NCBI GenBank assembly: GCA_036010905.1
Contig: DASCMH010000052.1
Span: 1-64,000 of the forward strand
Reading direction: 5' to 3'
DNA: 64,000 bases
DNA from: SMWD01 sp002729875
GTDB lineage: Bacteria; Pseudomonadota; Gammaproteobacteria; Steroidobacterales; GCA-2729495
Part shown: piece by piece, positions 34,588 to 43,770 of the stretch
Numbering within the stretch: the stretch's first letter is position 1
Layout: every line of letters starts with the position of its first letter
The notes under the pieces: model-generated
Databases searched by the model: none
Seen by the model: the letters and a program-made list of their open reading frames with translations, nothing else
Told to the model about the DNA's origin: nothing
Translations under genes and position numbers: made by a program

Positions 34588-35571
34588 ATGCCAATAAAGA
34601 AGCGCTCACAGTTTGCGCGTTCAGCACTGGAGTTTGGCGGTTACCTGCTGGCCATTGGATTACTTGCCACCTCCATCTGGTACGCGATGCAAGGTCAACG
34701 CATTGAAGACTGGTGGATTTTGCTACGCGCCAAACTATGGCTAACCGCAGGGCTATTCGCCACGGTTACAATTTCAGGCGTCTTGCTTCCCGGAATTCTG
34801 TTCTGGCTGGCAACCCGCCCGTTTGCAACCACGCGCCCGCTGAGCCTGACCAGCATGCAGGCGCTTGCCGGTGGTGGAGCACTATTAAATTACACACCTT
34901 TCAAAGCGGGCCTGATCGGTCGTATTACTTACCTGAAAATTTTCCACGGGGTCGGCTACAAAGCAGCGGCACTGACTCATGCGGTAATCGCTGCCGTGTT
35001 CGGCGCAACCTGTTTGCTCACCATTCTAATCACTGTCTGGCGCGGCAGTTTCGACCTCCTTTGGTGGGTCGCAGCATTGACCGGGCTAGGCATCATGGCC
35101 GGCATCGCCGCACCCATTCTGCGCATTCTGATACCGGCCGAAATGCCAGTGGTCTCTCAGTTGCACAACTCCTTCACCAGTTCATTCATTTATCTGGCGT
35201 CCTGTTTTGCAATTCAATTGGTCGGGCTGTATTTCACTGCCGTACGCTGGTGGCTGGTTTTCCAGATCATGGAACAGCCTATTTCACTGGCCAATGCATG
35301 GATGGCCGGAATCATCCATATGGTCGCTATCATGGCCGGCCCGGCCAACGGCATCGGGCTACGTGAGTGGCTGATTGGAGTCGGCGGGCAACTGGGCGGG
35401 ATAGGGTCCAGCCTGGAAATGGATATGCGCGTCAGTATGTCTGCCGCCCTGGTTGACCGGGCGGTCGAAGCCATTGTCCTTATTGTTCTCGGTCTACTGG
35501 GTCTCGCCTTCCTGCGCTATGTGGCTCGCCGCTCAACAACCAGCCCCAATGATGTTGAGCAGCCACAATGA
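34588..35571 (+). CDS. LPG-synthase-TM / flippase-like integral membrane protein (UPF0104)
   Basis: A 327-aa protein with about eight membrane helices. LNYTPFKAGLIGRITYLK near residue 100 and the later MAGPANGIGLREWLIGVGG match the two conserved loops of the lysylphosphatidylglycerol-synthase TM family (N-x-x-P-[GF]-K/R-x-G and G-G-[IL]-G-x-R-E). Such proteins without the synthase domain occur in glycan loci and are thought to move lipids or lipid-linked sugars. The C terminus converges on the TMTC-like gene with 14 bp between. Substrate unknown. Confidence 0.78.
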   Translation: MPIKKRSQFARSALEFGGYLLAIGLLATSIWYAMQGQRIEDWWILLRAKLWLTAGLFATVTISGVLLPGILFWLATRPFATTRPLSLTSMQALAGGGALLNYTPFKAGLIGRITYLKIFHGVGYKAAALTHAVIAAVFGATCLLTILITVWRGSFDLLWWVAALTGLGIMAGIAAPILRILIPAEMPVVSQLHNSFTSSFIYLASCFAIQLVGLYFTAVRWWLVFQIMEQPISLANAWMAGIIHMVAIMAGPANGIGLREWLIGVGGQLGGIGSSLEMDMRVSMSAALVDRAVEAIVLIVLGLLGLAFLRYVARRSTTSPNDVEQPQ

Positions 35572-35585
35572 GTAAAGCCTGACCG

Positions 35586-37451
35586 TTAACGAGCCAGGCG
35601 CTGCAATGCTGATCGAATCCCCGCACGGGTATTCTGAATGTCCTGACGAGACTGCAGCGCAGGGTCGTGAGCAATTAACGTAGTGACTTCCGCCAAAGCG
35701 GACTGATAATGCTGAACGGCCTGTTCCGGGTTACGCTGCAATTCGTAGCGCCGACCCAGATTGGCAAGGGCCGTAACCAACCCCCATCGAGCCTCAACGT
35801 GATACGAGTTCAGGCCGAGCGTCGCTGCAAAATAGGCAACTGCCCGGTTCAGTTTCGCAGCGACCTGATCCTCGCCGTCCCCTTCCTGCTCTATATTCCT
35901 GGCCTCATCGAGATAGATAACACCCAGACCGTGAAGCGCCTCGGGGTTATCATCTCTTTCTTCAAGGGCGGATAAATAAAATTCCTTTGCGCGTTGCGAG
36001 TCGTTTTGCAACTGGTATATGACGGCGATATTACGCTTCGCGTACGAACGCCCGGTTGCATTATTCTGAGCCGTAATAGCACGCTGAAAAGCTTGCAGCG
36101 CCTTTGCATACTTACGCTGCTCCAGGTATTCGATACCTAACAGGTTCCAGGGCTCTCCATGACTCGGAAGCTTATTGGTCGTATCGATCCAGAGTTTCTC
36201 ATTACTAATCCAGACCATTCCCCGTTCGATGCCAGCGGCAACATAGACACCGATGAGCAGGATCACCAACCACCTGGCAGGCTTTACCCAGTTGCCGAGG
36301 AATGGAAGACAGCAAACGATTCCCAGCAGTAACGCAAGACCGACAGACGGCAGATACAGGTAACGTTCGGCAAGCGGCGTCCCGGAAATATGACGTACAG
36401 CAACCGCAATAGACGGCGCAACCGCAGCGCCAAACCATAACAATGCCAGCAGCAACACACCGTCCCGCTGCCGTCGCCAGACCATAAGGCTTAATACGAA
36501 CAATCCGACAGCAACCAGGAAAACGCCGTTGGTTACGATGGATCCGGGCGCGGACTCCCACGCAGCATGATTGGACTGCGGCCACGGCACGAGAACCTTG
36601 ACAAGATAATACGCCACAGATTTCTCGAACCGGGCGGCATACTCCAGCCATGGCACCTCCAGCGGTACGCCATAAGCAACACCTTCAACCTGGCGTAATA
36701 CCAGGTAGAGCCCGGTAATCCCCAGCAACATAGCTGCTGTCGCCAGCCACATCCTGAGGTTGGCGTGGAATCCAAATCCGAACGACGGCGGTACCATCGG
36801 GTTCTGTCCCGGCATAAATTTGTCAGCAGCTATGCGCATGTTGGCGCGGGGCGGTGTCAGCGCCAACGCAGCAGGCACGATGACCAGCGCTGCGATAGCC
36901 ACCTCTTTTGCCATCAGTGCGAGCATATAACACAAAGCCGCCAGCGCCAGCGCCCACTTGCCACCCGTATCGCGCCAGTTCAGTGTCAGCATGATACAGG
37001 GCACAAAGAACAGGGCTGCAAGTACGTCACTGCGGCCGGCAATCCAACTAACCGACTCTGTATGGATCGGGTGTACCGCAAAGATAGTGGCAGCCAAGAC
37101 CGCACCCAGCCAACCATTCGGCAAATGCCGGAACAAACGACGAGCCAGTAACAAAACAAAAAAAGTTACCGCCAGGTGATAAAGCACATTGGAAATATGC
37201 AAGCCGGCAGTTTGCGCATTACCGTACAGGCTGATGTCCAACATATAACTCAGGATCACAACCGGTCGGTAATAGTGTTTCGACCACTGAAAGATATCGT
37301 CAGGTGGAAAAAAGGCGTCACCGATGCTCTTGAACGCGACCATCTGCTTGTCAAACACCAGCGGGTCATCCCAGACCAATTCGCCCCATGGGGCCGGCGC
37401 ATAAACAACGAGCGCCAGCAATAACGGAACCAACCAAATCCAGCGCTTCAT
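35586..37451 (-). CDS. TMTC-like GT-C membrane protein with C-terminal TPRs
   Basis: A 621-aa protein. Ten or more membrane helices fill residues 1-430. LVWDDPLVFDKQMV after the first helix carries the catalytic-type Asp pair, and HPIHTESVSWIAGRSDVLAA is the hallmark of TMTC/DUF1736-like O-mannosyltransferase relatives. Residues 440-615 are a soluble TPR array (EYLEQRKYAKALQAFQRAI, then ALHGLGVIYLDEARN) presumably in the periplasm. I choose ATG 37451 (MKRWIWLVPL) since the upstream frame adds an Arg-rich leader unlike a membrane start. Likely glycosylates a protein or lipid acceptor; unproven. Confidence 0.78.
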   Translation of the reverse strand: MKRWIWLVPLLLALVVYAPAPWGELVWDDPLVFDKQMVAFKSIGDAFFPPDDIFQWSKHYYRPVVILSYMLDISLYGNAQTAGLHISNVLYHLAVTFFVLLLARRLFRHLPNGWLGAVLAATIFAVHPIHTESVSWIAGRSDVLAALFFVPCIMLTLNWRDTGGKWALALAALCYMLALMAKEVAIAALVIVPAALALTPPRANMRIAADKFMPGQNPMVPPSFGFGFHANLRMWLATAAMLLGITGLYLVLRQVEGVAYGVPLEVPWLEYAARFEKSVAYYLVKVLVPWPQSNHAAWESAPGSIVTNGVFLVAVGLFVLSLMVWRRQRDGVLLLALLWFGAAVAPSIAVAVRHISGTPLAERYLYLPSVGLALLLGIVCCLPFLGNWVKPARWLVILLIGVYVAAGIERGMVWISNEKLWIDTTNKLPSHGEPWNLLGIEYLEQRKYAKALQAFQRAITAQNNATGRSYAKRNIAVIYQLQNDSQRAKEFYLSALEERDDNPEALHGLGVIYLDEARNIEQEGDGEDQVAAKLNRAVAYFAATLGLNSYHVEARWGLVTALANLGRRYELQRNPEQAVQHYQSALAEVTTLIAHDPALQSRQDIQNTRAGIRSALQRLAR

Positions 37452-37557
37452 CAAATTGTGCTCAAGTATGCAGGCATATAAAGACAACCGGAGCCGGAGC
37501 CGAATACGCACAAATATGAAACATTTGCCCCATCAGAGATGCAGACTGTATCACCTT

Positions 37558-38316
37558 TTATTTTTTACCAAGAAACCTGTCCCGTGCCGAGCGTGCGGCC
37601 AGAAAATTACCCGAAAGCTGGCTTTGATCGGCATCCGCAAATGAGGTCGCCCGATGCAGGACGTTGCTGGTAGCATTGATGGCCTCTTTGATCATCCTAA
37701 TCGTGACATCCGGTTGTTTGTTGACTTCAGAAGCAAGTTCGCATGCCAAACCAATGGCACCACCCACTGGTGCTATCCTATCCAGAAGGCCCCAGTCACA
37801 AGCCTGTTCAGCAGAATATTTTTCACACAATAAGCAAATCTGCTTGGCCCTGGCCGGCCCAACCAGTGACACCAGCCTTGGCACGGCCCCCCACTGCAGG
37901 TTAATACCCACTTTTACTTCCGGCACATATAAAAATGCGTCCTGCGCCGCAACCCGCCAGTCACAGGCAAGCGCCAAAGCCACCCCTGCGCCAACGGCCA
38001 TGCCCTCTATTGCGGCGATGGTTACCTGCGGCAATCGCTCCCATGTCTCACACAATCTGACACCACTATAATATGTTTCCCGCCGCTCAAGGTCGGAAGC
38101 TGCAGGCATATCCCACATCTCATCATCGAGATCCATTCCCGAGGAAAAAGCCTTCTGGGTTCCGCTAAGCACAATGGACTGGATAACCCGATCCTGCTCA
38201 AACTCTCGCGCTGCCTGAGTCAATGCCTGAATCAACTGTTGGTTAAAGGCATTGAGCTTCTCACCGCGATCAAAATACACGACGGCTGTTTTTTCCTGCC
38301 GCTCAATCCTGATCAT
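37558..38316 (-). CDS. enoyl-CoA hydratase/isomerase family protein
   Basis: A 252-aa crotonase-fold protein that would act on acyl-CoA thioesters. AFSSGMDLDD is the first oxyanion-hole segment, IEGMAVGAGVALALACDWRVA the second, and LYVPEVKVGINLQWGAVPRL covers the catalytic-residue region. One glutamate of classic hydratases is not obvious, so isomerase, hydrolase or hydratase activity cannot be told apart. ATG 38316 has GGCGGAAG a few nt upstream. It lies alone on the minus strand at the edge of the glycan region; no beta-oxidation partner is adjacent. Confidence 0.82.
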   Translation of the reverse strand: MIRIERQEKTAVVYFDRGEKLNAFNQQLIQALTQAAREFEQDRVIQSIVLSGTQKAFSSGMDLDDEMWDMPAASDLERRETYYSGVRLCETWERLPQVTIAAIEGMAVGAGVALALACDWRVAAQDAFLYVPEVKVGINLQWGAVPRLVSLVGPARAKQICLLCEKYSAEQACDWGLLDRIAPVGGAIGLACELASEVNKQPDVTIRMIKEAINATSNVLHRATSFADADQSQLSGNFLAARSARDRFLGKK

Positions 38317-38637
38317 GTTCTTCCGCCCAGTATGCAAACAGCTACATAATAACTGTCACTGATCGGGTCGCCAATCCGTCCTAAGTATTTTTCGCAGATA
38401 CGGCTCATGAACCACAGCAGGCAATCTCCTATTGATCAACCGGAACGGTTCTAATGGCAAAATCCTTTCCTCCCATGCAGAGCGCAACAATCGGCAGAAC
38501 AGGTCATCATTATGGCACTCCTTATTTGCAGTATATAAAATCCTGATTGTTACAATTAATCGCTGCCGACCATCTAATAAAATTCACATTCAACGCGACC
38601 GTGTTAAATTATAACAATATATGGAAGCCCGGCAGAA
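38317..38637. other. divergent intergenic region
   Basis: No convincing gene. It contains a single GTTACA (38549-38554) without the 10-bp tandem copies seen elsewhere, and AT-rich stretches near 38530 and 38610 that could hold a promoter for the small gene at 38638. Confidence 0.4.
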
Positions 38638-38958
38638 ATGAATCAAGACCACACAAGCGTAGATACAATCACGGCGCACTTGCGCAAAACCGAACCGTTC
38701 TTAACAGACAACCCCTTCACAACAACCGTCATGGCTCAATTGCCGTGCACCCGTAAACTACCGGGCCGGAAGAAAAACACACTCTTGCTGGCGGTAACAA
38801 CACTGGGATCGGCAATCGCAGCCTCGCAAATTCCTGTAACGTTTGTACCTGACCTGCTGGATACGGCTGCTGCAGACTGGTCAACTCTACTGGGTACCGG
38901 AGTCATGCTAGCCTATAGCACTGCTATTGCTGCAATATGGGCGGCACGCAGGCAGTGA
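38638..38958 (+). CDS. small membrane protein, DUF5056/anti-sigma-like
   Basis: A 106-aa protein with a polar N terminus (DNPFTTTVMAQLP near residue 25), a basic segment PGRKKN and two hydrophobic helices (LLLAVTTLGSAIAAS and LLGTGVMLAYSTAIAAIWA). The DxxFTxxVMxxLP signature followed by helices is what I recall of small inner-membrane proteins normally encoded after an ECF sigma-factor gene. No sigma factor is adjacent here, so its partner is missing or elsewhere. It precedes the cystathionine beta-lyase-like gene by 44 bp on the same strand. Confidence 0.65.
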   Translation: MNQDHTSVDTITAHLRKTEPFLTDNPFTTTVMAQLPCTRKLPGRKKNTLLLAVTTLGSAIAASQIPVTFVPDLLDTAAADWSTLLGTGVMLAYSTAIAAIWAARRQ

Positions 38959-39002
38959 GTATTTCTTTTTAACGGGGCCAAACACTACGAGGCCGACACA
39001 CA

Positions 39003-40226
39003 GTGAAAAAACAACGACGGGTCGACACTACCCTCACGCATGCTGGTCGCAACGCCCTGGCCTCACAGGGAGCAGTCAATATTCCGCCGTTCCGGGCCTC
39101 CACGGTACTGTTCGACACCATCAGCGGCCTCAGGACCTGGGATACCGATTTCAGGGCATTTCATTACGGACGGATCGGCACCCCCGGCTCCCAGGCGCTG
39201 GAAGAGGCTTATGCAGAACTAGAAGGAGCGGACCGCGCCATTGCCGTATCCTGTGGTCTGGCTGCCATTAATATTTCCATTAGCGCCTTCGTCCAGGCTG
39301 GCGACCATATCCTGGTCACTGCGGGAGCTTACGACCCGGCAATAACTTTCTGCCGCTCACATCTGGGTAGATTCGGCGTTGAAATTGAAACCTATCCACC
39401 TGAGATTGGTGCGAACATCGAGGCATTAATACGACCCAACACACGAGTCGTCTACCTTGAGTCACCGAGTTCAATGACTTTTGAGATCCAGGATATTCCG
39501 GCAATTGTATCTGCCGTAGCCAAGCAATCGGCAAAACCGGACAACCGTATCGTAACAATACTGGATAATACCTGGGCAACACCGCTGAATCTTCGTCCAC
39601 TGGATCTCGGTGTCGATATCGTTGTACAGGCAGCCACCAAATACCTTGTCGGCCATGCAGATGCGATGCTGGGCATTATTGCCTGTAGTAACACAGACTT
39701 TCCGGCCATTAAAAGTGAGACTCTGTATCAGGGCGTCAATGCAGGTTCGGAAGAAGTCTACCTTGGCCTGCGGGGCTTACGGACACTGTCGGTGCGCATG
39801 GAACGACAATTCGCCAGCGCATTAAAGATTGCTCAGTGGCTGCAACAAAGGCCGGAGGTCGCCAGGGTTTTATTCCCTCCCCTGCCCGGTGCACCCGGTC
39901 ACGATCTCTGGCAACGAGACTTCACCGGCGGAAGCAGCCTGATGGGCATCGTATTAAATACCGGTTATGCAGTAGAAGCCGTTAACGCCATGCTGGATGG
40001 CATGCAATTATTCGCTATGGGTTTCAGCTGGGGTGGTTATGAATCTTTACTGATCGGAGGTCGCCCGCAACGCGGCAGAACCCCGGATGTATATGCAGGA
40101 TTCGGACCCGCAATGCGCCTGTATACCGGGCTTGAGGACGTTGATGAGTTGATCGCTGATCTCGAATCAGGATTCAACCGACTCAGTCAATTTGAGCCAG
40201 GCACAAATGCAGAAAAAGATAAATAA
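39003..40226 (+). CDS. metC: cystathionine beta-lyase-like PLP enzyme
   Basis: A 407-aa member of the Cys/Met metabolism PLP family. It would cleave cystathionine (or a related sulfur amino acid) to homocysteine, pyruvate and ammonia. RVDTTLTHAGRN at the start and FHYGRIGTPGSQALEEAYAELEG give the N-terminal and PLP-phosphate segments. ESPSSMTFEIQDI, ILDNTWATP, and AATKYLVGHADAMLG (with the Schiff-base Lys) follow, in the order typical of MetC. FSWGGYESL near the C terminus is the bacterial MetC signature. Start GTG 39003. MetC is favoured over cystathionine gamma-synthase or gamma-lyase by these motifs. Confidence 0.85.
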   Translation: MKKQRRVDTTLTHAGRNALASQGAVNIPPFRASTVLFDTISGLRTWDTDFRAFHYGRIGTPGSQALEEAYAELEGADRAIAVSCGLAAINISISAFVQAGDHILVTAGAYDPAITFCRSHLGRFGVEIETYPPEIGANIEALIRPNTRVVYLESPSSMTFEIQDIPAIVSAVAKQSAKPDNRIVTILDNTWATPLNLRPLDLGVDIVVQAATKYLVGHADAMLGIIACSNTDFPAIKSETLYQGVNAGSEEVYLGLRGLRTLSVRMERQFASALKIAQWLQQRPEVARVLFPPLPGAPGHDLWQRDFTGGSSLMGIVLNTGYAVEAVNAMLDGMQLFAMGFSWGGYESLLIGGRPQRGRTPDVYAGFGPAMRLYTGLEDVDELIADLESGFNRLSQFEPGTNAEKDK

Positions 40227-40291
40227 CCTTGCAGGCACATTGTTATCTTGAACTCGCCTGATCAGGTTACAGACCAAAGGAAATAAAGGCC

Positions 40292-41644
40292 ATGAATTTA
40301 TTCAGCAAAACAAGTCTCATCATTATTGCCCTGCTAACAAGTCTGTGCGGTATTTCTACTGGAGTTGCAGAAGAAGGCGCCAAGGTCGCAAACCAGATTC
40401 TCATCCGTAATGTCAGTATCTGGGACGGAACCAGTGACGAGTCTGTTACCGGGCAAAGCGTGCTGATTGAGGGCAACCTGATCAAATCCATTGGCGACAA
40501 TCTCCCGACCGGAACGACCACCACGGTCATTGACGGACATGGACGGTTGCTAATGCCCGGCATCATCGATGCCCATACCCACCTGGCATTACCGGTATCA
40601 CCGAATGAACTTCGCACGGAAGATCAAAGTTACCTGGCAGCTTTGTCCATGCAAGCTGCAGAAAAAGTACTCATGCATGGCTGGACGACCGTACGGGATA
40701 TGGGCGGCCCCTCACAAGGCCTGGCCCGGGCCATTGACGAGGGAATTGCGGTCGGTCCACGTGTCTATCCATCGGCGATGTTTATCTCACAAACCAGTGG
40801 TCACGGTGATTTTCGCAGTCTGAATGACCCACACCCGAATATGGGCGGCCCGGCAGATATCATCGGCCAGCGTTACACCCTGATTGCCGACGGACCGGCC
40901 GAGGTCAAACGGGCCGTGCGCGAAGCGCTGCGCCAGGGCGCGACAGCCATCAAAGTCATGGCCGGCGGCGGCATTTCATCGCAATATGATCCGATCGATA
41001 CGACCCAGTACAGCGTGGAAGAATTACGTGCTGCAGTAGAGGCTGCCGCACAATGGAATACTTTTGTGGCTGTACATGCCTACACCGACGCAGCCGTGCG
41101 TAATGCCCTGGAGGCCGGCGTCAGGGTAATCGAACATGGCCACTTACTGTCAGAAGACACACTAAAGCTGCTCAAGAAAAAGGATGCTTACCTGTCGTCC
41201 CAGTCGTTCGGATTTGTTCGCCGTTACATCAAGCCAGGCGCTTCAGGACGGGCCGGCAAAGCCGCCCAGGTTATGGAAGGCACCGATAATTTAATGTTAA
41301 CCGCACTCAAGCTCGACATTCCGGTAGCCTTTGGCACTGACTCCTTCGGCTCCATGCGCGCCTATGAAAGCGCGGTACATGAATTCGGCTACCGCCTGAG
41401 ATGGTTCACATCACTGGAAATTCTCAAACAGGCAACCAGCCACAACGCCAGGCTATTGGCACTTACAGGGCCACGCAATCCATATCAGGACGGGCCACTG
41501 GGCGTAATCCAGGTGGGGGCATATGCTGATCTGCTTGTTGTGGCGGGCAATCCACTGGAGGATATCAAGGTACTGGAAGATTACGAGAATAATATCCAAC
41601 TCATCATGAAAGATGGTGTCATCTATAAGAATACACTGGAATAG
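40292..41644 (+). CDS. exported amidohydrolase, imidazolonepropionase/Xaa-Pro-dipeptidase-like
   Basis: A 450-aa exported metal hydrolase; residues 1-25 are a signal peptide (LIIIALLTSLCGISTGVA). IIDAHTHLALP provides the first metal His pair, AIKVMAGGG the Lys that can be carbamylated to bridge two metals, VAVHAYTDA and VIEHGHLL two more His ligands, and AFGTDSFG the catalytic Asp. This is the subtype III amidohydrolase pattern of imidazolonepropionase-like and prolidase-like proteins. Good GGAAATAAAGG upstream of ATG. Role: hydrolysis of a cyclic amide or a dipeptide in the periplasm; exact substrate unknown. Confidence 0.85.
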   Translation: MNLFSKTSLIIIALLTSLCGISTGVAEEGAKVANQILIRNVSIWDGTSDESVTGQSVLIEGNLIKSIGDNLPTGTTTTVIDGHGRLLMPGIIDAHTHLALPVSPNELRTEDQSYLAALSMQAAEKVLMHGWTTVRDMGGPSQGLARAIDEGIAVGPRVYPSAMFISQTSGHGDFRSLNDPHPNMGGPADIIGQRYTLIADGPAEVKRAVREALRQGATAIKVMAGGGISSQYDPIDTTQYSVEELRAAVEAAAQWNTFVAVHAYTDAAVRNALEAGVRVIEHGHLLSEDTLKLLKKKDAYLSSQSFGFVRRYIKPGASGRAGKAAQVMEGTDNLMLTALKLDIPVAFGTDSFGSMRAYESAVHEFGYRLRWFTSLEILKQATSHNARLLALTGPRNPYQDGPLGVIQVGAYADLLVVAGNPLEDIKVLEDYENNIQLIMKDGVIYKNTLE

Positions 41645-41663
41645 TGATAACCCGATTCAGAAC

Positions 41664-42734
41664 TTAATCCACACTTTGCGCGAACTCCTTAGCGAAAACC
41701 TGCCGCAGAAACTCGAAGGCCAGCCGCCAGCCTTCTTCCCACTCAGGAGCCGGGTACCCATGCTTCGCCCCCTTTATCACATGAAAAGCAAAATCCTGCT
41801 TACCCGCTTCTTCCAGTGCCGCGACCAGCCATTGCGATTCCTGTAACAAAACAACGCCATCCTCATCACCATGCAAAATCAGCAACGGCTCATGAATCCG
41901 GTCAGCAAGATAACGCGGTGAACGTTCGCGATAGAGTTCCGGTGCTTCATCAATGTTCTTACCTACCATCTGAGCAAACAATTCACGATCACCTGGCTCG
42001 GTATTTGGATTCTCATCAGGCGTTGCAGTCAACCGCCAAAGCAGATCGGTAGGCCCAAAAAAATCTACAGCGGCAGAAAATTTACCCGGCGCGCGTATTA
42101 ATGCCATCAGCGAGTTATAGCCGCCGTGACTCAAACCGAGGATCGCGATTCGTTCGGCATCCACTTGCGGCAGAGTAACAAGAAAATTCCGTGCAGCAAG
42201 CATGTCATCAATTTCCTTCCCACCATAATCCGCCGCTTCATAAAACTCCTGTGAATAACCAGAACTACTACGATAATCCGGTGCAAGCACAACATAGCCG
42301 CGCCGCACCAAGGCGATGACATGCCTCATCGAGCGGGGACGAAATCGGCCATGCTGACCACCATGCACATAGATAACTGCCGGAACTGCACTCGACGCAG
42401 GCTTTAGCGCCTTGAACAAGTAGGCCGGAATCATCAAACCATCAACGCTCTGATAAACCAGCTTCCTGTAATCAACCACCCCGATTGCCACCGTCTCGAT
42501 GCGCAGATCATCAATCTGCCTGATCAGCCGACGTCGCTCCCAGACCGCATCATCCTCTAACCGATCCAGTTGCCGGGCAAGCTCATCCAACCGTTTCTCC
42601 AGCGCAACCGGCGGTTTCACCGGACTTGTCGATCCCTGATCCGCATAAACTACTGCATGACCAGCATTGCACAACAACACCACAAACACGCCAACCGGCA
42701 CAATCAACCTGGCAAGCACTAATAACCCCTTCAT
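41664..42734 (-). CDS. exported alpha/beta hydrolase of the prolyl-oligopeptidase/S9 type
   Basis: A 356-aa exported hydrolase. A signal peptide spans residues 1-30, and a charged helical stretch (KRLDELARQLDRLEDDAVWERRR, residues about 47-70) precedes the alpha/beta fold. VIYVHGGQHGRF is the oxyanion loop, GLSHGGYNSL (about residue 205) carries the nucleophile Ser, HGDEDGVV the Asp, and GAKHGYP the His. It may hydrolyse peptides or esters outside the cytoplasm. It is convergent with the amidohydrolase 19 bp away. A triple GTTACA repeat lies 211 bp upstream of its start. Confidence 0.83.
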   Translation of the reverse strand: MKGLLVLARLIVPVGVFVVLLCNAGHAVVYADQGSTSPVKPPVALEKRLDELARQLDRLEDDAVWERRRLIRQIDDLRIETVAIGVVDYRKLVYQSVDGLMIPAYLFKALKPASSAVPAVIYVHGGQHGRFRPRSMRHVIALVRRGYVVLAPDYRSSSGYSQEFYEAADYGGKEIDDMLAARNFLVTLPQVDAERIAILGLSHGGYNSLMALIRAPGKFSAAVDFFGPTDLLWRLTATPDENPNTEPGDRELFAQMVGKNIDEAPELYRERSPRYLADRIHEPLLILHGDEDGVVLLQESQWLVAALEEAGKQDFAFHVIKGAKHGYPAPEWEEGWRLAFEFLRQVFAKEFAQSVD

Positions 42735-42944
42735 TTACTTACGGGTGTGCGGGCACCTGACCCAGCGCGAGCGAACGCGCCAGCAAAAGGGCAGTTTCCT
42801 TGCCCTCTGCTTCCCCGGCATGGATATTGGCCTGGAAATACACGACATCCCTATCATCATCCCTTGTGTATATTGTGTCCGAACGATTATCACACTGACA
42901 ATACCTGCCAAGCAGGCGACAATCCATGCTATCGCGCCACGCCC

Positions 42945-42970
42945 GTTACAATTTGTTACAAGCGGTTACG
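42945..42970. promoter_or_regulatory. three GTTAC[AG] hexamers at 10-bp period
   Basis: GTTACA at 42945-42950 and 42955-42960 and GTTACG at 42965-42970, exact 10-bp steps, so on the same helix face. OmpR-family response regulators bind repeats of about this spacing, and the E. coli RstA box contains GTTACA (from memory). The same arrangement recurs at 51479. Confidence 0.5.
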
Positions 42971-43121
42971 TTCCTGAAAGGATACCCGTCAAGTATCCTC
43001 TTAAACTACTGATTCCACTGTAATAGCAAACCCTTGGCACTGGCCCCGAAGCTGTTGAATCTCGCAACTTCGCAAACCGGGTCGATAGCAAGGGTGAATG
43101 GTTAAAGCTAGACTCTCACTC

Positions 43122-43149
43122 CGATATATCACCAGAACCTGATATATCG
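43122..43149. promoter_or_regulatory. perfect 10-bp inverted repeat, likely PadR operator
   Basis: CGATATATCA at 43122-43131 and its exact reverse complement TGATATATCG at 43140-43149 flank an 8-bp spacer, ending 36 bp before the PadR ATG. Local PadR regulators often bind such dyads over their own promoter, so autorepression of the PadR-RND operon is the natural reading. Confidence 0.62.
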
Positions 43150-43185
43150 AATAAACTGGTATGACTGACAACCCGGATTGATTTC

Positions 43186-43770
43186 ATGGACGTAAAAACA
43201 CTGTGCCTGGGTCTGCTAAGCCTTAATGAAGCCTGCGGTTACGAACTGAAAAGGAATTTTGAATCACGGTTCAAGCATTTCTTCGCTGCCGGATACGGCT
43301 CAATTTACCCTGCCCTGGCAAACCTCGCTGCAGCAGGACTGGTGAACTGTCGGGAAGTGCCGCAAGATGGACGCCCGGCCCGTAAAGTATATGAAATTAC
43401 CGAGGCTGGACGCGCGCATTTTCAGAATGCCCTTGGCAAAACACCCCCAATCCACAAACTACGCTCTGATTTTCTGGTTGCCATGTATTTCGCTGATCAA
43501 ATCGATGAAAACAAGCTGCAACTCCTGCTGGATAAGCAAATCAGCGAATTTCATGGCGCAACTGTCCATATCGAACGCTTTGCCCAGCCCCAATCAACCA
43601 GTATCTCTGCCGGCGCCCAGTTCGTTGCGGGCTTCGGCAAGACAGTAGCCCAGGCCGCTGCCAGTTATATCGAGAAAAATCGTCACATACTCGAATGCAG
43701 ACCTGCGGCCAAACTCACCGAAAATCATGACCAGATATACGAATCCACCACCAATGAGGAACGGTTATGA
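43186..43770 (+). CDS. PadR-family transcriptional regulator
   Basis: A 194-aa regulator. The N-terminal winged helix is seen as LCLGLLSLNEACGYELKRNFE, then FFAAGYGSIYPALANLAAAGLV with the recognition helix, followed by the wing PARKVYEITEAGRAHF, the PadR signature. The C-terminal helical region (residues about 95-150) would mediate dimerisation, as in PadR subfamily 2. It probably senses a compound exported by the downstream pump and represses the operon through the dyad 36 bp upstream. The ATGA overlap with the adaptor gene shows coupling. Confidence 0.88.
   Translation: MDVKTLCLGLLSLNEACGYELKRNFESRFKHFFAAGYGSIYPALANLAAAGLVNCREVPQDGRPARKVYEITEAGRAHFQNALGKTPPIHKLRSDFLVAMYFADQIDENKLQLLLDKQISEFHGATVHIERFAQPQSTSISAGAQFVAGFGKTVAQAAASYIEKNRHILECRPAAKLTENHDQIYESTTNEERL

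Larger units (their letters stand above)
42735..43185. other. divergent regulatory region before the PadR-RND operon
   Basis: No gene seen. It holds the GTTACA triplet at 42945-42970 and the perfect inverted repeat 43122-43149 just before the PadR gene, so control is likely from this region in both directions. Confidence 0.55.

Noticed and set aside
1..38000. Exosortase or rhombosortase gene
   Set aside because: No candidate was seen among the membrane proteins of the glycan locus; the polysaccharide deacetylase alone does not prove the system.
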